Shown piece after piece: positions 34,351 to 42,549 of a stretch of DNA of 43,778 bases (the stretch's first letter is position 1; each line of letters begins with the position of its first letter). Origin of the DNA: Lentimicrobiaceae bacterium. Lineage in GTDB: Bacteria > Bacteroidota > Bacteroidia > Bacteroidales > F082. Where the stretch lies: positions 1 through 43,778 of the forward strand of contig JABJIE010000031.1 of assembly GCA_018661505.1 (NCBI GenBank), in the 5' to 3' direction. The notes under the pieces were generated by a model. The model did no database searches. It was not told the DNA's origin and was given only the letters and a program-made list of their open reading frames with translations. Made by a program: the position numbers and the translations under genes.

Positions 34351-35052
34351 ATGAAAAGAAAGTGTGAAACATGCACCCATTTTAATTGCTTTATAAATAA
34401 ATACTGTTCACCCGAATGGAAGCCTCTGATTAATCATTATAAAGTTACCGACGATTATACTCCTGGATCGGTTATTTTCTCAGAGGGAGATTCCGTAAAG
34501 GGAATATTTCAAATTTACACCGGTAAGATAAAGGTAGTTTCATCATACAAGACTAACAGCGAGAGAATAGTTCGATTAGCAAAAACAGAGGAGATTCTTG
34601 GTCATCGAGGACTTGGTGGTAAGATGATTTATCCGGTTACTGCTATTGCTTTGGAGAAGTCGCAGGTAACATTCATTCCAATTGATATTTTTTACAAAAC
34701 CATAAAGGCAAACCCTGAACTATCTTTCAACTTGTTGATGTTTTATGCCGATGAGTTTAAAACTTCGGAAAAAAGAATGAAGCTAATGGGTTTGATGATG
34801 GCCAAAGAAAAGGTGGCAGCATCCATACTTATGATTATAAAAGCCTTTGGGTTTGATAAGAAAGATACCCAACTATTAAGTTATACACCTTCCCGCAAAG
34901 AAATTTCAGCAATTGCTGGGATCACATACGAAACGGTAATAAGGGAGCTCAGTATCCTGGAAAAATCAGGAGTCATTATTACCAAAGGCAAGTCATTGAG
35001 GATATTAAACAAGGAATACCTGGAAGAACTATGCAACAATGAAAGCTTCTAG
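34351..35052 (+). CDS. Crp/Fnr-family regulator with N-terminal Cys4 motif
   Basis: The protein has 233 residues and is a paralogue of the preceding gene. Cysteines at 5, 8, 13 and 19 (CETCTHFNCFINKYC) have the identical C-x2-C-x4-C-x5-C spacing. The effector domain includes VIFSEGDSVKGIFQIYTGKIKV and EILGHRGLGGKMIYPVTA. The helix-turn-helix is intact: RKEISAIAGITYETVIRELSILEKSGVI, with the E-x2-x-R reading residues in ETVIR. E. coli Fnr has Ser just before the Arg; here it is Ile. It is a plausible binder of the ATGAT-N4-ATCAT sites before narC (inference). A purine-rich stretch (AGGAAAC) precedes the ATG. Convergent with the TonB-type receptor gene, 25 bp downstream. Confidence 0.88.
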   Translation: MKRKCETCTHFNCFINKYCSPEWKPLINHYKVTDDYTPGSVIFSEGDSVKGIFQIYTGKIKVVSSYKTNSERIVRLAKTEEILGHRGLGGKMIYPVTAIALEKSQVTFIPIDIFYKTIKANPELSFNLLMFYADEFKTSEKRMKLMGLMMAKEKVAASILMIIKAFGFDKKDTQLLSYTPSRKEISAIAGITYETVIRELSILEKSGVIITKGKSLRILNKEYLEELCNNESF

Positions 35053-35077
35053 GAAGATTAATTAGGATTTCTGAATA

Positions 35078-37552
35078 TTATAAGTCATCACCACCGCCAT
35101 TACCATCACCAGAATTTGAACGTCTATTAATCTTATAATTATTGAATCTATATGAAATAGATACTATTAACATTGGTGCCTTTGGGGTGAACTTATAATC
35201 TAAGTTAAAGTCTCTTCCAACTTGAGTATAATTACGTAATGCTGTTCCAAAGATGTCTCTGGCTTGGAGATTTGCAGTAAGTTGCTTATTAAGGAAGCTT
35301 AGTTTAAATGCTCCATCTAACGTATAATACCCTGAGCTTGTTCCTTGAGCGGTTACAGTTTCGCTGTTGTAACGACCGCTTAATTGTAGTTGAGCTTTAT
35401 CCCACAAACGAAATGTATTATTTAGACGAGAATTCCAATTGGTAGATGTTTTTTTGAAAGGTTCATCATAAAGGACTCCTTCAATTTTATAATCATATAG
35501 ATTTCCACTCAGTGATATATCCCACCATTTTGCGATGCCAATATTTAACATTGCTTCCAATCCCAAGGAGTAATCCTCACCAACATTATCAATTGTATTT
35601 AGCATTACATTTTCTTGGTACACCGAAGATATTCTCTCCATTTTATTATGAGTTACACGGTAATAGGATTCCAAAGAAAAAAGATTTTCACCAAATTTCA
35701 TAAGATAACCAGCATCATAAGAATCAATATATTCTGGTTTTAATTCAGGATTTCCCTTTCTTACGTTATACTGATCTTGCCAGGTTATGAAAGGTTCAAG
35801 GTTCCACCCTCGTGGTCTATCGATTCTTCTGCTGTAACTAGCCATAATTTGATGATCCTTGGGAAGAGAGTAGGAAAGATGAACTGTAGGAAATATATCC
35901 CATCTATCAATAATAAAAGGATCTTGGCCTGTTGTAGTAACCTTTCTATCCGTATATTCAGCCCTTAATCCAGCTTGGTAACCGAACTTTCCAAAGTAGC
36001 CTGCGTACAATGAATATATGGCATAAATATTTCTGATATAGTCGGTGTTGTTACTAAACTCTGGAACAAGATCAATGCCCCCGGTTTCAGTGTTGTATAA
36101 ATATAAATCAGTGTTGTCACCACTTTTACCGCTACGAAATTGTAATCCAGTTTCAAATTTGTCTTTCTTGCCAACGGGAAGTGTATAATCTGCTTTAACG
36201 TACATCATTTGTGTAGGTCCCGTTTCTACATTTTTTTTACCGCCAATTAAAGTATCATTAAGGTCCCTTAAAGTATTAGTTGTATTCTCATCAAAGGTCA
36301 TATCTCTGTAATTAAACTCCAACTTTAAAGAATGAGATATTTTGGTACCCATGCCATCATACATATTACCTCTAGGACCACCTGTTTTTAGTTTCTCATC
36401 ATCCGTGGAACCAAAATCATGCTGATAAACACCATCAAGGCTTATGTAATCACCTCCAATTTCAGTTTTGTCGGCACTATTATACGAAAAGTATGATGAT
36501 TCGGGCATTGTCCAGTTGTCATATCTAAGGGTGGATTGGTTCAACATATTCCAGTGACCAATTTTTGTTGTTAGGGACAGGTAATCATTTTTTGTAGGGT
36601 TATATTCTATGCCCGCTCTGAAGTTGTACCCACCAAATTCCCTGCTGGTAGTACCTTTTGAATTAACAAAGAAAATCGTATCATTTGTAAATGTTTTCCT
36701 ATTATTCGTTAAATCTCCGGGTCGAGGCCTTTTACTATAGCTAGCTCCCAATACAAAGCTAATCTTATTTAGCCTGTAGTTGAGCTGCATGTCGCCACTA
36801 TATGTGTCGTATGTGCCTGCATTTATATTTACTAATCCACTGAGTCCATCCAGATAGTTTTTTTTGGTGATAATATTAATGATGCCAGTGGCACCATCGG
36901 GTTCGTATTTAACCGAGGGATTGGTTATAATTTCAATATTCTCAATGATACTTGAAGGAATTTGCCGAAGTGCATCGCTGGGCTCAAGAATTGTAGGTTT
37001 ACCATCAATTAACACAGTGAAGCCACTACTTCCTCTCAATGAAACGTTTCCTTCTATATCAACCTGAACTGAAGGAATATTTTCAAGAACATCAACAGCT
37101 GTTCCCGACTCTGAAGTTAATTGCTTATCGACATTAATTACTTTTTTGTCAATTTTATATTGAATGGGTGCTCTGCGGCTTACTACCTGAACTTCATCTA
37201 GTTTTTCAGAAGAGGATTCAAGAAATATGTTACCCATGCTTATACTTTGGTTATTTTTTACTTGAAACGGCTCTGTTTTTTTATCCTTTAGACCAATATA
37301 TGTGATTAGAAGATAGTACTCGCCTTCATTTGGATGATCTATTTTAAAATGACCTAAATAGTCGGTTATTGTTCCTGAAACAAGCGCCCCTGTTTTTGCA
37401 TTATAAAGGGAAACAGTTGCATATTCAAGCGGCTGCTTATTCGCTTTCTCAACAATGGCACCTTTAATTTTACCCTTTTGAGATAGGTCCTTGTTTGACG
37501 AATAAGACATTCCAATAATTATGCTAAGAATAGTGGTAAGAATAAATCTCAT
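35078..37552 (-). CDS. TonB-dependent receptor-like outer-membrane protein (OMP_b-brl_3)
   Basis: The protein has 824 residues, beginning with a signal peptide MRFILTTILSIIIGMSYSS (start 37552; a TTG at 37579 is rejected because it precedes the signal). A CarboxypepD_reg-like domain spans about 25-110 (IKGAIVEKANKQPLEYATVSL). A plug domain follows at about 125-225 (VDVLENIPSVQVDIEGNVSLRG, SVKYEPDGATGIINIITK). The remainder is an outer-membrane barrel of the OMP_b-brl_3 type with many aromatic strands, ending SYRFNNYKINRR and a Gly/Asp-rich tail. Such proteins probably import or bind unknown ligands; no SusD-like partner is present. Confidence 0.9.
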   Translation of the reverse strand: MRFILTTILSIIIGMSYSSNKDLSQKGKIKGAIVEKANKQPLEYATVSLYNAKTGALVSGTITDYLGHFKIDHPNEGEYYLLITYIGLKDKKTEPFQVKNNQSISMGNIFLESSSEKLDEVQVVSRRAPIQYKIDKKVINVDKQLTSESGTAVDVLENIPSVQVDIEGNVSLRGSSGFTVLIDGKPTILEPSDALRQIPSSIIENIEIITNPSVKYEPDGATGIINIITKKNYLDGLSGLVNINAGTYDTYSGDMQLNYRLNKISFVLGASYSKRPRPGDLTNNRKTFTNDTIFFVNSKGTTSREFGGYNFRAGIEYNPTKNDYLSLTTKIGHWNMLNQSTLRYDNWTMPESSYFSYNSADKTEIGGDYISLDGVYQHDFGSTDDEKLKTGGPRGNMYDGMGTKISHSLKLEFNYRDMTFDENTTNTLRDLNDTLIGGKKNVETGPTQMMYVKADYTLPVGKKDKFETGLQFRSGKSGDNTDLYLYNTETGGIDLVPEFSNNTDYIRNIYAIYSLYAGYFGKFGYQAGLRAEYTDRKVTTTGQDPFIIDRWDIFPTVHLSYSLPKDHQIMASYSRRIDRPRGWNLEPFITWQDQYNVRKGNPELKPEYIDSYDAGYLMKFGENLFSLESYYRVTHNKMERISSVYQENVMLNTIDNVGEDYSLGLEAMLNIGIAKWWDISLSGNLYDYKIEGVLYDEPFKKTSTNWNSRLNNTFRLWDKAQLQLSGRYNSETVTAQGTSSGYYTLDGAFKLSFLNKQLTANLQARDIFGTALRNYTQVGRDFNLDYKFTPKAPMLIVSISYRFNNYKINRRSNSGDGNGGGDDL

Positions 37553-37711
37553 TAAAGTAGTATTATTTAGGTGCTGCAAATATGCAATTATTTTATTTTA
37601 CAACTTAGACTATCATTCGGAATGTATTATTCCAAAAAGTTAAATTATTCATAAAAAATTCAATAATTTTAGGATTTATTAAGTCTAAAGGTAAAAAGGT
37701 CAGTATTGAGA

Positions 37712-37783
37712 CTAGGGTAGATGGATAATTTCTAATCCACTAGCAATTAATGCGCTAACCAAAAGAATCATTGTGTTATCCAT
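37712..37783 (-). CDS. possible 23-residue hydrophobic peptide
   Basis: ATG 37783 opens a frame of 23 codons, MDNTMILLVSALIASGLEI-IHLP, a single membrane-like helix. The -7-like box TAAATTTG lies about 27 bp upstream. It sits in the possible leader of the receptor gene 160 bp further on. Chance is a serious alternative for a frame this short. Confidence 0.15.
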   Translation of the reverse strand: MDNTMILLVSALIASGLEIIHLP

Positions 37784-38042
37784 TGTTTATAGGTAATTGT
37801 GCGTTAAAGCAAATTTATAAAAACTGTTGGTTTAATACCTGTTATATGTAGTATACATTTTTGTTGTGCCATTATTAAAAATAATCGAACGGTAGCAATG
37901 AAATTCACTTGATTAAATATGGTATAATTTAGATCTTGTTTTATTGTAGAGATAAAGTGAAACATTCTGTCAATCAACTAGTAAATCCAAATCCCCATAA
38001 CAAAAAAATTACGTTTATAATCCCCATATTAGTTAATTTAAC

Positions 38043-38050
38043 TACCTTTG
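38043..38050 (+). promoter_or_regulatory. possible -7 box of the RNA-chaperone cluster
   Basis: TACCTTTG fits TAnnTTTG; there is no TTG at -33. It would give a leader of about 115 nt before the ATG at 38174. Long leaders are common for cold-shock genes. Confidence 0.35.
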
Positions 38051-38173
38051 TCGTAAATACGGACTTGAAAATTTGCGCGGTTATTACTAATTCCAATCAT
38101 TTTAGTTTTTCACAGCTCTTCTTTTTATTTTAATAGAAATACCGTATGAATTAATAACTAATTGATTAATATT

Positions 38174-38425
38174 ATGAATATTTACGTAGGTAACCTTAAT
38201 TATAGGGTTGAAGAAAATGAACTTAAAGAATTATTTGAAGAATTTGGTGAAGTTGAAACATGCAAGATTATTACTGATAAATTCAGTGGTAGAAGCAAGG
38301 GCTTTGGCTTTATAACCATGGATGATGACGCTGCTGGCAGTGCCATTGAGAATCTTAACGGTAAATCATACAAAGATCGCGATCTTGTTGTGAATGAAGC
38401 TAAACCAAAGAGAGAGAGCTATTAA
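38174..38425 (+). CDS. RNA-binding protein, single RRM
   Basis: The protein has 83 residues and consists of one RNA recognition motif. RNP2 is IYVGNL (3-8) and RNP1 is RSKGFGFI (about 43-50), both with the aromatic residues needed to stack on RNA. The tail is short and basic (KPKRESY). Such proteins occur in cyanobacteria and Bacteroidetes as RNA chaperones and post-transcriptional regulators. The ATG at 38174 is used; the TTG at 38162 adds only four residues. The cold-shock gene begins 12 bp downstream, so the two are co-transcribed. Confidence 0.93.
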   Translation: MNIYVGNLNYRVEENELKELFEEFGEVETCKIITDKFSGRSKGFGFITMDDDAAGSAIENLNGKSYKDRDLVVNEAKPKRESY

Positions 38426-38437
38426 GAAATTAATATA

Positions 38438-38635
38438 ATGAAAAAGGGAACAGTAAAGTGGTATGATGAAACCAAGGGATTTGGTTTCATTATCTCAGAT
38501 GAGGGAGAAGAAGTATTTGTGCATATGTCGAACCTCGACAGTCCATACAGTGGGCTTGAGCAAGACGAGTCGGTTACTTTTAAGGTGAAGAAAGGGGATA
38601 AAGGATTGGTTGCGCTTAATGTAAAAACCGTCTAG
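38438..38635 (+). CDS. CspA-like cold-shock protein
   Basis: This 65-residue single cold-shock domain protein is a nucleic-acid chaperone. RNP1 is KGFGFI (13-18) and RNP2 is VFVHMSNL (about 27-34). The beginning, MKKGTVKWYDETKGFGFI, is classic for the family. It is the second gene of the cluster, between the RRM gene and a longer cold-shock protein gene (37 bp downstream). Confidence 0.95.
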   Translation: MKKGTVKWYDETKGFGFIISDEGEEVFVHMSNLDSPYSGLEQDESVTFKVKKGDKGLVALNVKTV

Positions 38636-38672
38636 GATACCACATTAGTATTAATTAAAACTAAAAAATTAT

Positions 38673-39125
38673 ATGGGTAGATCACAAGAAACGTTTAACA
38701 AGAAGGATGTCAGAAGCCGAAAGGAGAAAAAGCGTAAAGAAAAGGAAGCCAAGCGACTGGCAAGGAAGGAGAATGAAAAGAAGGGAAGTTTAGACGATAT
38801 GATCGCCTATGTAGATGAGAATGGTATGCTCACATCAGAGCCACCAGATCCAGCTAAGAAAAAGAAAATTAAAGTTGAAGATGTACAACTTGGTGTACCA
38901 TCCGTTGATGATCAGGATGAGATGGACCCAATAAGAAAAGGTGTTGTTAGCTTTTTTAACGATTCCAAAGGATATGGATTCATAAAAGATTTAGAGACCA
39001 AAGAAAGCTTATTCGTTCACATTAATAATGTGGAGTTTGAGATTACCGAAAATAATATTGTTACATTCGAAGTGGAAAGAGGTCCAAAGGGAATGGTAGC
39101 GGTGAAGGTTAAGTTATTTAAGTAG
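38673..39125 (+). CDS. cold-shock domain protein with basic N-terminal extension
   Basis: The protein has 150 residues. Residues 9-37 are extremely rich in Lys, Arg and Glu (KKDVRSRKEKKRKEKEAKR...), probably a charged helix. A linker of about 50 residues follows. The cold-shock domain fills residues about 85-150 (RKGVVSFFNDSKGYGFIKD and SLFVHINNV). Similar extended proteins are frequent in Bacteroidetes. The basic helix may bind RNA or ribosomes (inference). It is the last gene of the cluster; the convergent ogt gene ends 17 bp further on. Confidence 0.92.
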   Translation: MGRSQETFNKKDVRSRKEKKRKEKEAKRLARKENEKKGSLDDMIAYVDENGMLTSEPPDPAKKKKIKVEDVQLGVPSVDDQDEMDPIRKGVVSFFNDSKGYGFIKDLETKESLFVHINNVEFEITENNIVTFEVERGPKGMVAVKVKLFK

Positions 39126-39142
39126 TTCAGGCTTTTATAAGT

Positions 39143-39679
39143 TTATATGTCGAACATATCCAATTGAGGATCTAGTATTATATTCTCAAGTTTAAGAAGT
39201 TTTTTTTTAACGTTCAGACCCCCTGCATATCCAACAAGTTTTTTGTTGCTACCGATTACTCTATGGCAGGGTACTATTATGGCAATGGAGTTAGCCCCAT
39301 TAGTGGAAGCTACAGCTCTTGTTGCATCTGGGTTACCAATGTCATTGGAAATATCTTGATAAGTAGCTGTTTCCCCCCAGGGGATTTTTAACAATTGCTC
39401 CCATACCTCCACCTGAAATGGTGTTCCTGCAAAATTCAATGGAAGTTCAAACTCTTTTCTTTCGCCATTGAAATATTGCTCCAACTGCTTTATGGTTTCA
39501 CCAATTACGGGAGTTAGGTTTTCAACATAATCTGAGCCAAAAAATATTCTGGTTCTCTTATCGATGGTTGATCGCATTTTACGATATCGCCAATCGCAGA
39601 GACATAATCTGTCGTAGTAATCACCAATTATTAGCTCACCGTAGGGTGATTTATAGTAAGCAATGTTAATATCTTCCAT
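39143..39679 (-). CDS. ogt: methylated-DNA-protein cysteine methyltransferase
   Basis: This suicide DNA-repair protein removes methyl groups from O6-methylguanine. It has 178 residues. The active site is IVPCHRVIGSN with acceptor Cys138; the arginine finger is in ATRAVASTNGAN (Arg121). The N-terminal RNase-H-like domain is divergent, as usual. The C-terminus ends PQLDMFDI, whose QLDMF resembles the bacterial sliding-clamp binding motif QL(S/D)LF. It lies 5 bp downstream of the EEP-family gene and is probably co-transcribed with it. Confidence 0.95.
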   Translation of the reverse strand: MEDINIAYYKSPYGELIIGDYYDRLCLCDWRYRKMRSTIDKRTRIFFGSDYVENLTPVIGETIKQLEQYFNGERKEFELPLNFAGTPFQVEVWEQLLKIPWGETATYQDISNDIGNPDATRAVASTNGANSIAIIVPCHRVIGSNKKLVGYAGGLNVKKKLLKLENIILDPQLDMFDI

Positions 39680-39684
39680 TGTTA

Positions 39685-40755
39685 TTAATCCAGTAGCCTA
39701 ACCTTCAGATAAACAGGGTTATGATCACTCCATGCAAACATCAGATCAACAACTTTTGACTTTAGTATTTCAACATTGGGTGAAACTAGATAATAATCAA
39801 GGCATGTGGTAGTGTTTTCACCTAAAACAAAGGATTTAATGTTGCTCCTATTGGTAGGTGCCGAATCATCATATCCCCACACCCAACCTTCGGGCATAAA
39901 GTCATCATTCATCTTCACTATTGAGGGCTTGTATTTATGACCACCATAATCTCCGTAAGGTTCATATCCTGGTGGAATCTGATTCCAATCTCCACCAGCT
40001 ATCACATAGTTACCCTTTTCAAATTCTTCTAGCATGGCTTTTTTTATGATTTGAAGTTCTTCAATCCTTAGGATACTATCATATACATATGCTGAATTAT
40101 GAGTATTGAGAACAACTAGTTCTTTTCCATTTTCCAATGGATACCTATTTAGCAAAAAGCACCTGTCAAGTAAAAATAGCTTATCTGGCCAAGATGCAAT
40201 TAATGGGTATGCATGTCGCACCGCTTCTGTGGGGGGAAATACCGAAAATGTCATTATTCCACCTTCCACGTAACCCAAAGGATTACTTACAGGTATTGGC
40301 ACATGCTTGCAGTCATAGTTTTTAGCAAAAATACCATAGCTGTCTTTTTTAATCTTTGTTATTTCTATTACCTGATTAACAGAATAACTCCGTTTGGAAT
40401 CATAATCCACTTCTTGTAGAAGCCAGAAATCAACTGTATCATTGGTTTCAATAAAATTTAAAACATTTTTCAAATACTTTTCACTAAGCTCCTTTGAAGG
40501 ACGCACGCCCGTGCCACCATCATAAAAGAAGTCCATATCACCACCAAGGCCAGCATAGCCAATATTCCAGTTCATTAGCGAGAAGGTATCTGTTTCAAGT
40601 GGCTTAACATCGTGATCACCTTTTTCAATTATATACTTAATATTATCAGGTTTGTAATCAGTAAGGGTTATGTAACCCACAAAACCTACAAACAGTATTA
40701 TTGCTGCTAATACTAACCAGCCAATAAATTTGAATATTTTCTTAATTAATCTCAT
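39685..40755 (-). CDS. membrane-anchored endonuclease/exonuclease/phosphatase family protein
   Basis: The protein has 356 residues. One N-terminal helix (about 12-31, IGWLVLAAIILFVGFVGYIT) anchors it, with the catalytic domain probably outside the cytoplasm. The EEP fold motifs are all visible: MNWNIGY, LLQEVD (metal-binding Glu), LNTHNS, GGDWNQ (Asp and Asn) and SDHNPV (catalytic Asp-His pair). The substrate may be a phosphodiester lipid, nucleic acid or inositol phosphate; the sequence does not decide. It precedes ogt by 5 bp. Confidence 0.88.
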   Translation of the reverse strand: MRLIKKIFKFIGWLVLAAIILFVGFVGYITLTDYKPDNIKYIIEKGDHDVKPLETDTFSLMNWNIGYAGLGGDMDFFYDGGTGVRPSKELSEKYLKNVLNFIETNDTVDFWLLQEVDYDSKRSYSVNQVIEITKIKKDSYGIFAKNYDCKHVPIPVSNPLGYVEGGIMTFSVFPPTEAVRHAYPLIASWPDKLFLLDRCFLLNRYPLENGKELVVLNTHNSAYVYDSILRIEELQIIKKAMLEEFEKGNYVIAGGDWNQIPPGYEPYGDYGGHKYKPSIVKMNDDFMPEGWVWGYDDSAPTNRSNIKSFVLGENTTTCLDYYLVSPNVEILKSKVVDLMFAWSDHNPVYLKVRLLD

Positions 40756-40856
40756 ACTAGATATTTTACGCCAAATTACTACTTTTAATTTACACCAATA
40801 TGTGAGTCTTAAATAGCGTTCTGAATAGCATTTCCTTGATTGGGAGTAAATACCAT

Positions 40857-41456
40857 TTACAAAACAAGATCAGATATCTTAATGTCAACTTTATCTTCGA
40901 ATGACATCATCGAATTAACCATTCTCACTATTTTAAAGTTTATTATGTGAGAGGGGCGTATGTGGTCAATATCAATTATGCCCTTGTGTAGTAGGTACTC
41001 CCTTTGAGTTCCTGCAAGCAGAGGTTTTGCAGGCGTTACCCACGTTTTGCCATTGTAAAATAGTAGATTTGCGTAAGATGAATCGGTTATTAGTCCATCT
41101 TTAACAATTATAATATCATCAGCATTACCACGACGATTAAATAAATTTTCTAGAGCAGTTCTGTTACTATATTTTATGTTGTATTCTATGTCGTCATCAA
41201 CCACCAGTTTAAGACTATTTATTTGTGGAAACTCATACTTTACAAATTCGATTTGGTGTCCATTATTGTCATAGGTCACTCTACATTTATATGGATTTTG
41301 AGAAAGCGGCAAATTGGATTCTTCAAGAGACCTATTCAGATTTATGGGATTGTTATGATTGTAGGTGAACAAATAGCTTCTATCCATCCTTTCCTGATGG
41401 TATTTTAGGTTAAAGAACCTACCATTTTGATATTTTATTGTTTCAAGGAGTTTCAT
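40857..41456 (-). CDS. pabC: aminotransferase class IV, aminodeoxychorismate lyase-like
   Basis: This PLP-dependent fold-type IV enzyme probably removes pyruvate from aminodeoxychorismate to give p-aminobenzoate for folate. It has 199 residues, shorter than E. coli PabC (about 270). The PLP Lys is in IKYSNRTALENL, and DGLITDSSYANLLFYNGKTWVTP and PAKPLLAGTQREYLL are family segments. It lies 17 bp after the pabB-like gene, which supports the folate role. Confidence 0.85.
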   Translation of the reverse strand: MKLLETIKYQNGRFFNLKYHQERMDRSYLFTYNHNNPINLNRSLEESNLPLSQNPYKCRVTYDNNGHQIEFVKYEFPQINSLKLVVDDDIEYNIKYSNRTALENLFNRRGNADDIIIVKDGLITDSSYANLLFYNGKTWVTPAKPLLAGTQREYLLHKGIIDIDHIRPSHIINFKIVRMVNSMMSFEDKVDIKISDLVL

Positions 41457-41472
41457 TGTGGTAGCCTAACTC

Positions 41473-42444
41473 TCACAAGTTAAATGGAATATATATTTTA
41501 TCCATTAGCTCCTGATATTCTTCATCTAGCTTACTTTTAGCGGTTATTCCACCACCACTTTTGTAGATTAAACCATCATTGGTTTGCTCAACATATCTTA
41601 TCATAACACCGCTATCTACGTTTTCGCCATCGAATATACCACATATACCAGTATAATAACCACGGTCATAATTTTCGGCCTGCTTAATAACTTCAATGGT
41701 TTTTTTCTTTGGTGCTCCTGAAATGGATCCTGCAGGTAGCATGGAAAAGATTATATCACCAATGTTTTGGTTAAATGATTCTGGCAGTTCCCCAACTATT
41801 TCTGAACTCATCTGTAGCAGTATACCTTTGTGTGTTTGGACTTCGTCAATGTATCTGAATCTTTTTACTTGCACATTTTTGGCAACAATACTAAGATCAT
41901 TTCTAATCAGATCAACAATAGTATAGTGTTCAGCCAGTTCCTTTTCACTTTCAAGTAACCTTTTTCTTGCATTTGGTAAGGATGCTAGGATTGTTCCTTT
42001 CATTGGGAAGGAATGAATTTTACCATTTTGTGTTTTCACAAATATCTCTGGCGAATAAACCACAAAATTATCCTTAAACCATATCTTATATTTTGCTGCT
42101 GTGGAGTAAAAAATTTCTTTAAGATTTAAGCTTGTATGGATATCACTGGGCATGGTAAGATTAAGTAAAAAGGAATCACCGTGGTGGATGTGTTTTTGTA
42201 CCAGATTAAAGGCCTTTGAGTATCGGTTCTTTTCAACAGGATGAGAATTGAATTCCACATCATTTCTTATATCAACGGAGTTGTTATAATTACTCTTGCC
42301 ATTTATTGAATACATTATTTGATCTGCATCCACATCATCCAAGGGAATTATAATTGGTTTTTTCATGTCAAAGTCCACAATAAATAGAAATGGCACTTTG
42401 GCCATACCCAATTCATTCATGTGTTGTTTTGGTGAATCCGACAT
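41473..42444 (-). CDS. pabB: aminodeoxychorismate synthase component I
   Basis: The enzyme adds ammonia to chorismate to form aminodeoxychorismate, the first step to p-aminobenzoate. It has 323 residues, i.e. the chorismate-binding domain with a reduced N-terminal part (E. coli PabB is about 450). Visible motifs are SFPMKGTI (with the PabB-type catalytic Lys), IVDLIRNDLS, GSISGAPKKKTIEVI and GGGITAKSKLDEEYQE. No glutaminase (pabA) is in the window. The ATG at 42444 is used; a downstream Met at 42420 is also possible, because the -7 box lies very close to the first one. Confidence 0.9.
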   Translation of the reverse strand: MSDSPKQHMNELGMAKVPFLFIVDFDMKKPIIIPLDDVDADQIMYSINGKSNYNNSVDIRNDVEFNSHPVEKNRYSKAFNLVQKHIHHGDSFLLNLTMPSDIHTSLNLKEIFYSTAAKYKIWFKDNFVVYSPEIFVKTQNGKIHSFPMKGTILASLPNARKRLLESEKELAEHYTIVDLIRNDLSIVAKNVQVKRFRYIDEVQTHKGILLQMSSEIVGELPESFNQNIGDIIFSMLPAGSISGAPKKKTIEVIKQAENYDRGYYTGICGIFDGENVDSGVMIRYVEQTNDGLIYKSGGGITAKSKLDEEYQELMDKIYIPFNL

Positions 42445-42457
42445 TGTTTTTTGATTT

Positions 42458-42484
42458 CAAAGATAGTTTTTTTGATTCAGCAAA
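42458..42484 (-). promoter_or_regulatory. promoter of pabBC
   Basis: The minus strand reads TATCTTTG at 42465-42458, the same -7 box as the pnt operon, with TTTG (42484-42481) 15 bp upstream. The leader to the ATG at 42444 would be only about 9 nt. Confidence 0.42.
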
Positions 42485-42549
42485 AACTACATGGATAGGT
42501 CAATAATCCCATGGAATTAGCCCGCTACAGACAATGAAAATAAATAATC

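Larger units (their letters stand above)
37553..38173. other. long intergenic region between divergent genes
   Basis: About 620 bp of AT-rich DNA lies between the receptor gene and the RRM gene. It holds a -7-like box for the minus strand (TAAATTTG, 37817-37810), a 23-codon hydrophobic frame (37712-37783, minus) and a -7 box for the plus strand (38043-38050). No RNA gene is recognised. Confidence 0.5.

Noticed and set aside
23059-35052. Nitrate operon as a recent mobile island
   Set aside because: No integrase, transposase, tRNA or direct repeats at its ends, and codon and base composition match the flanks.
37936-38133. 65-codon plus-strand frame ahead of the RRM gene
   Set aside because: AT-driven composition, no recognisable motif, and it contains the better-supported -7 box at 38043.
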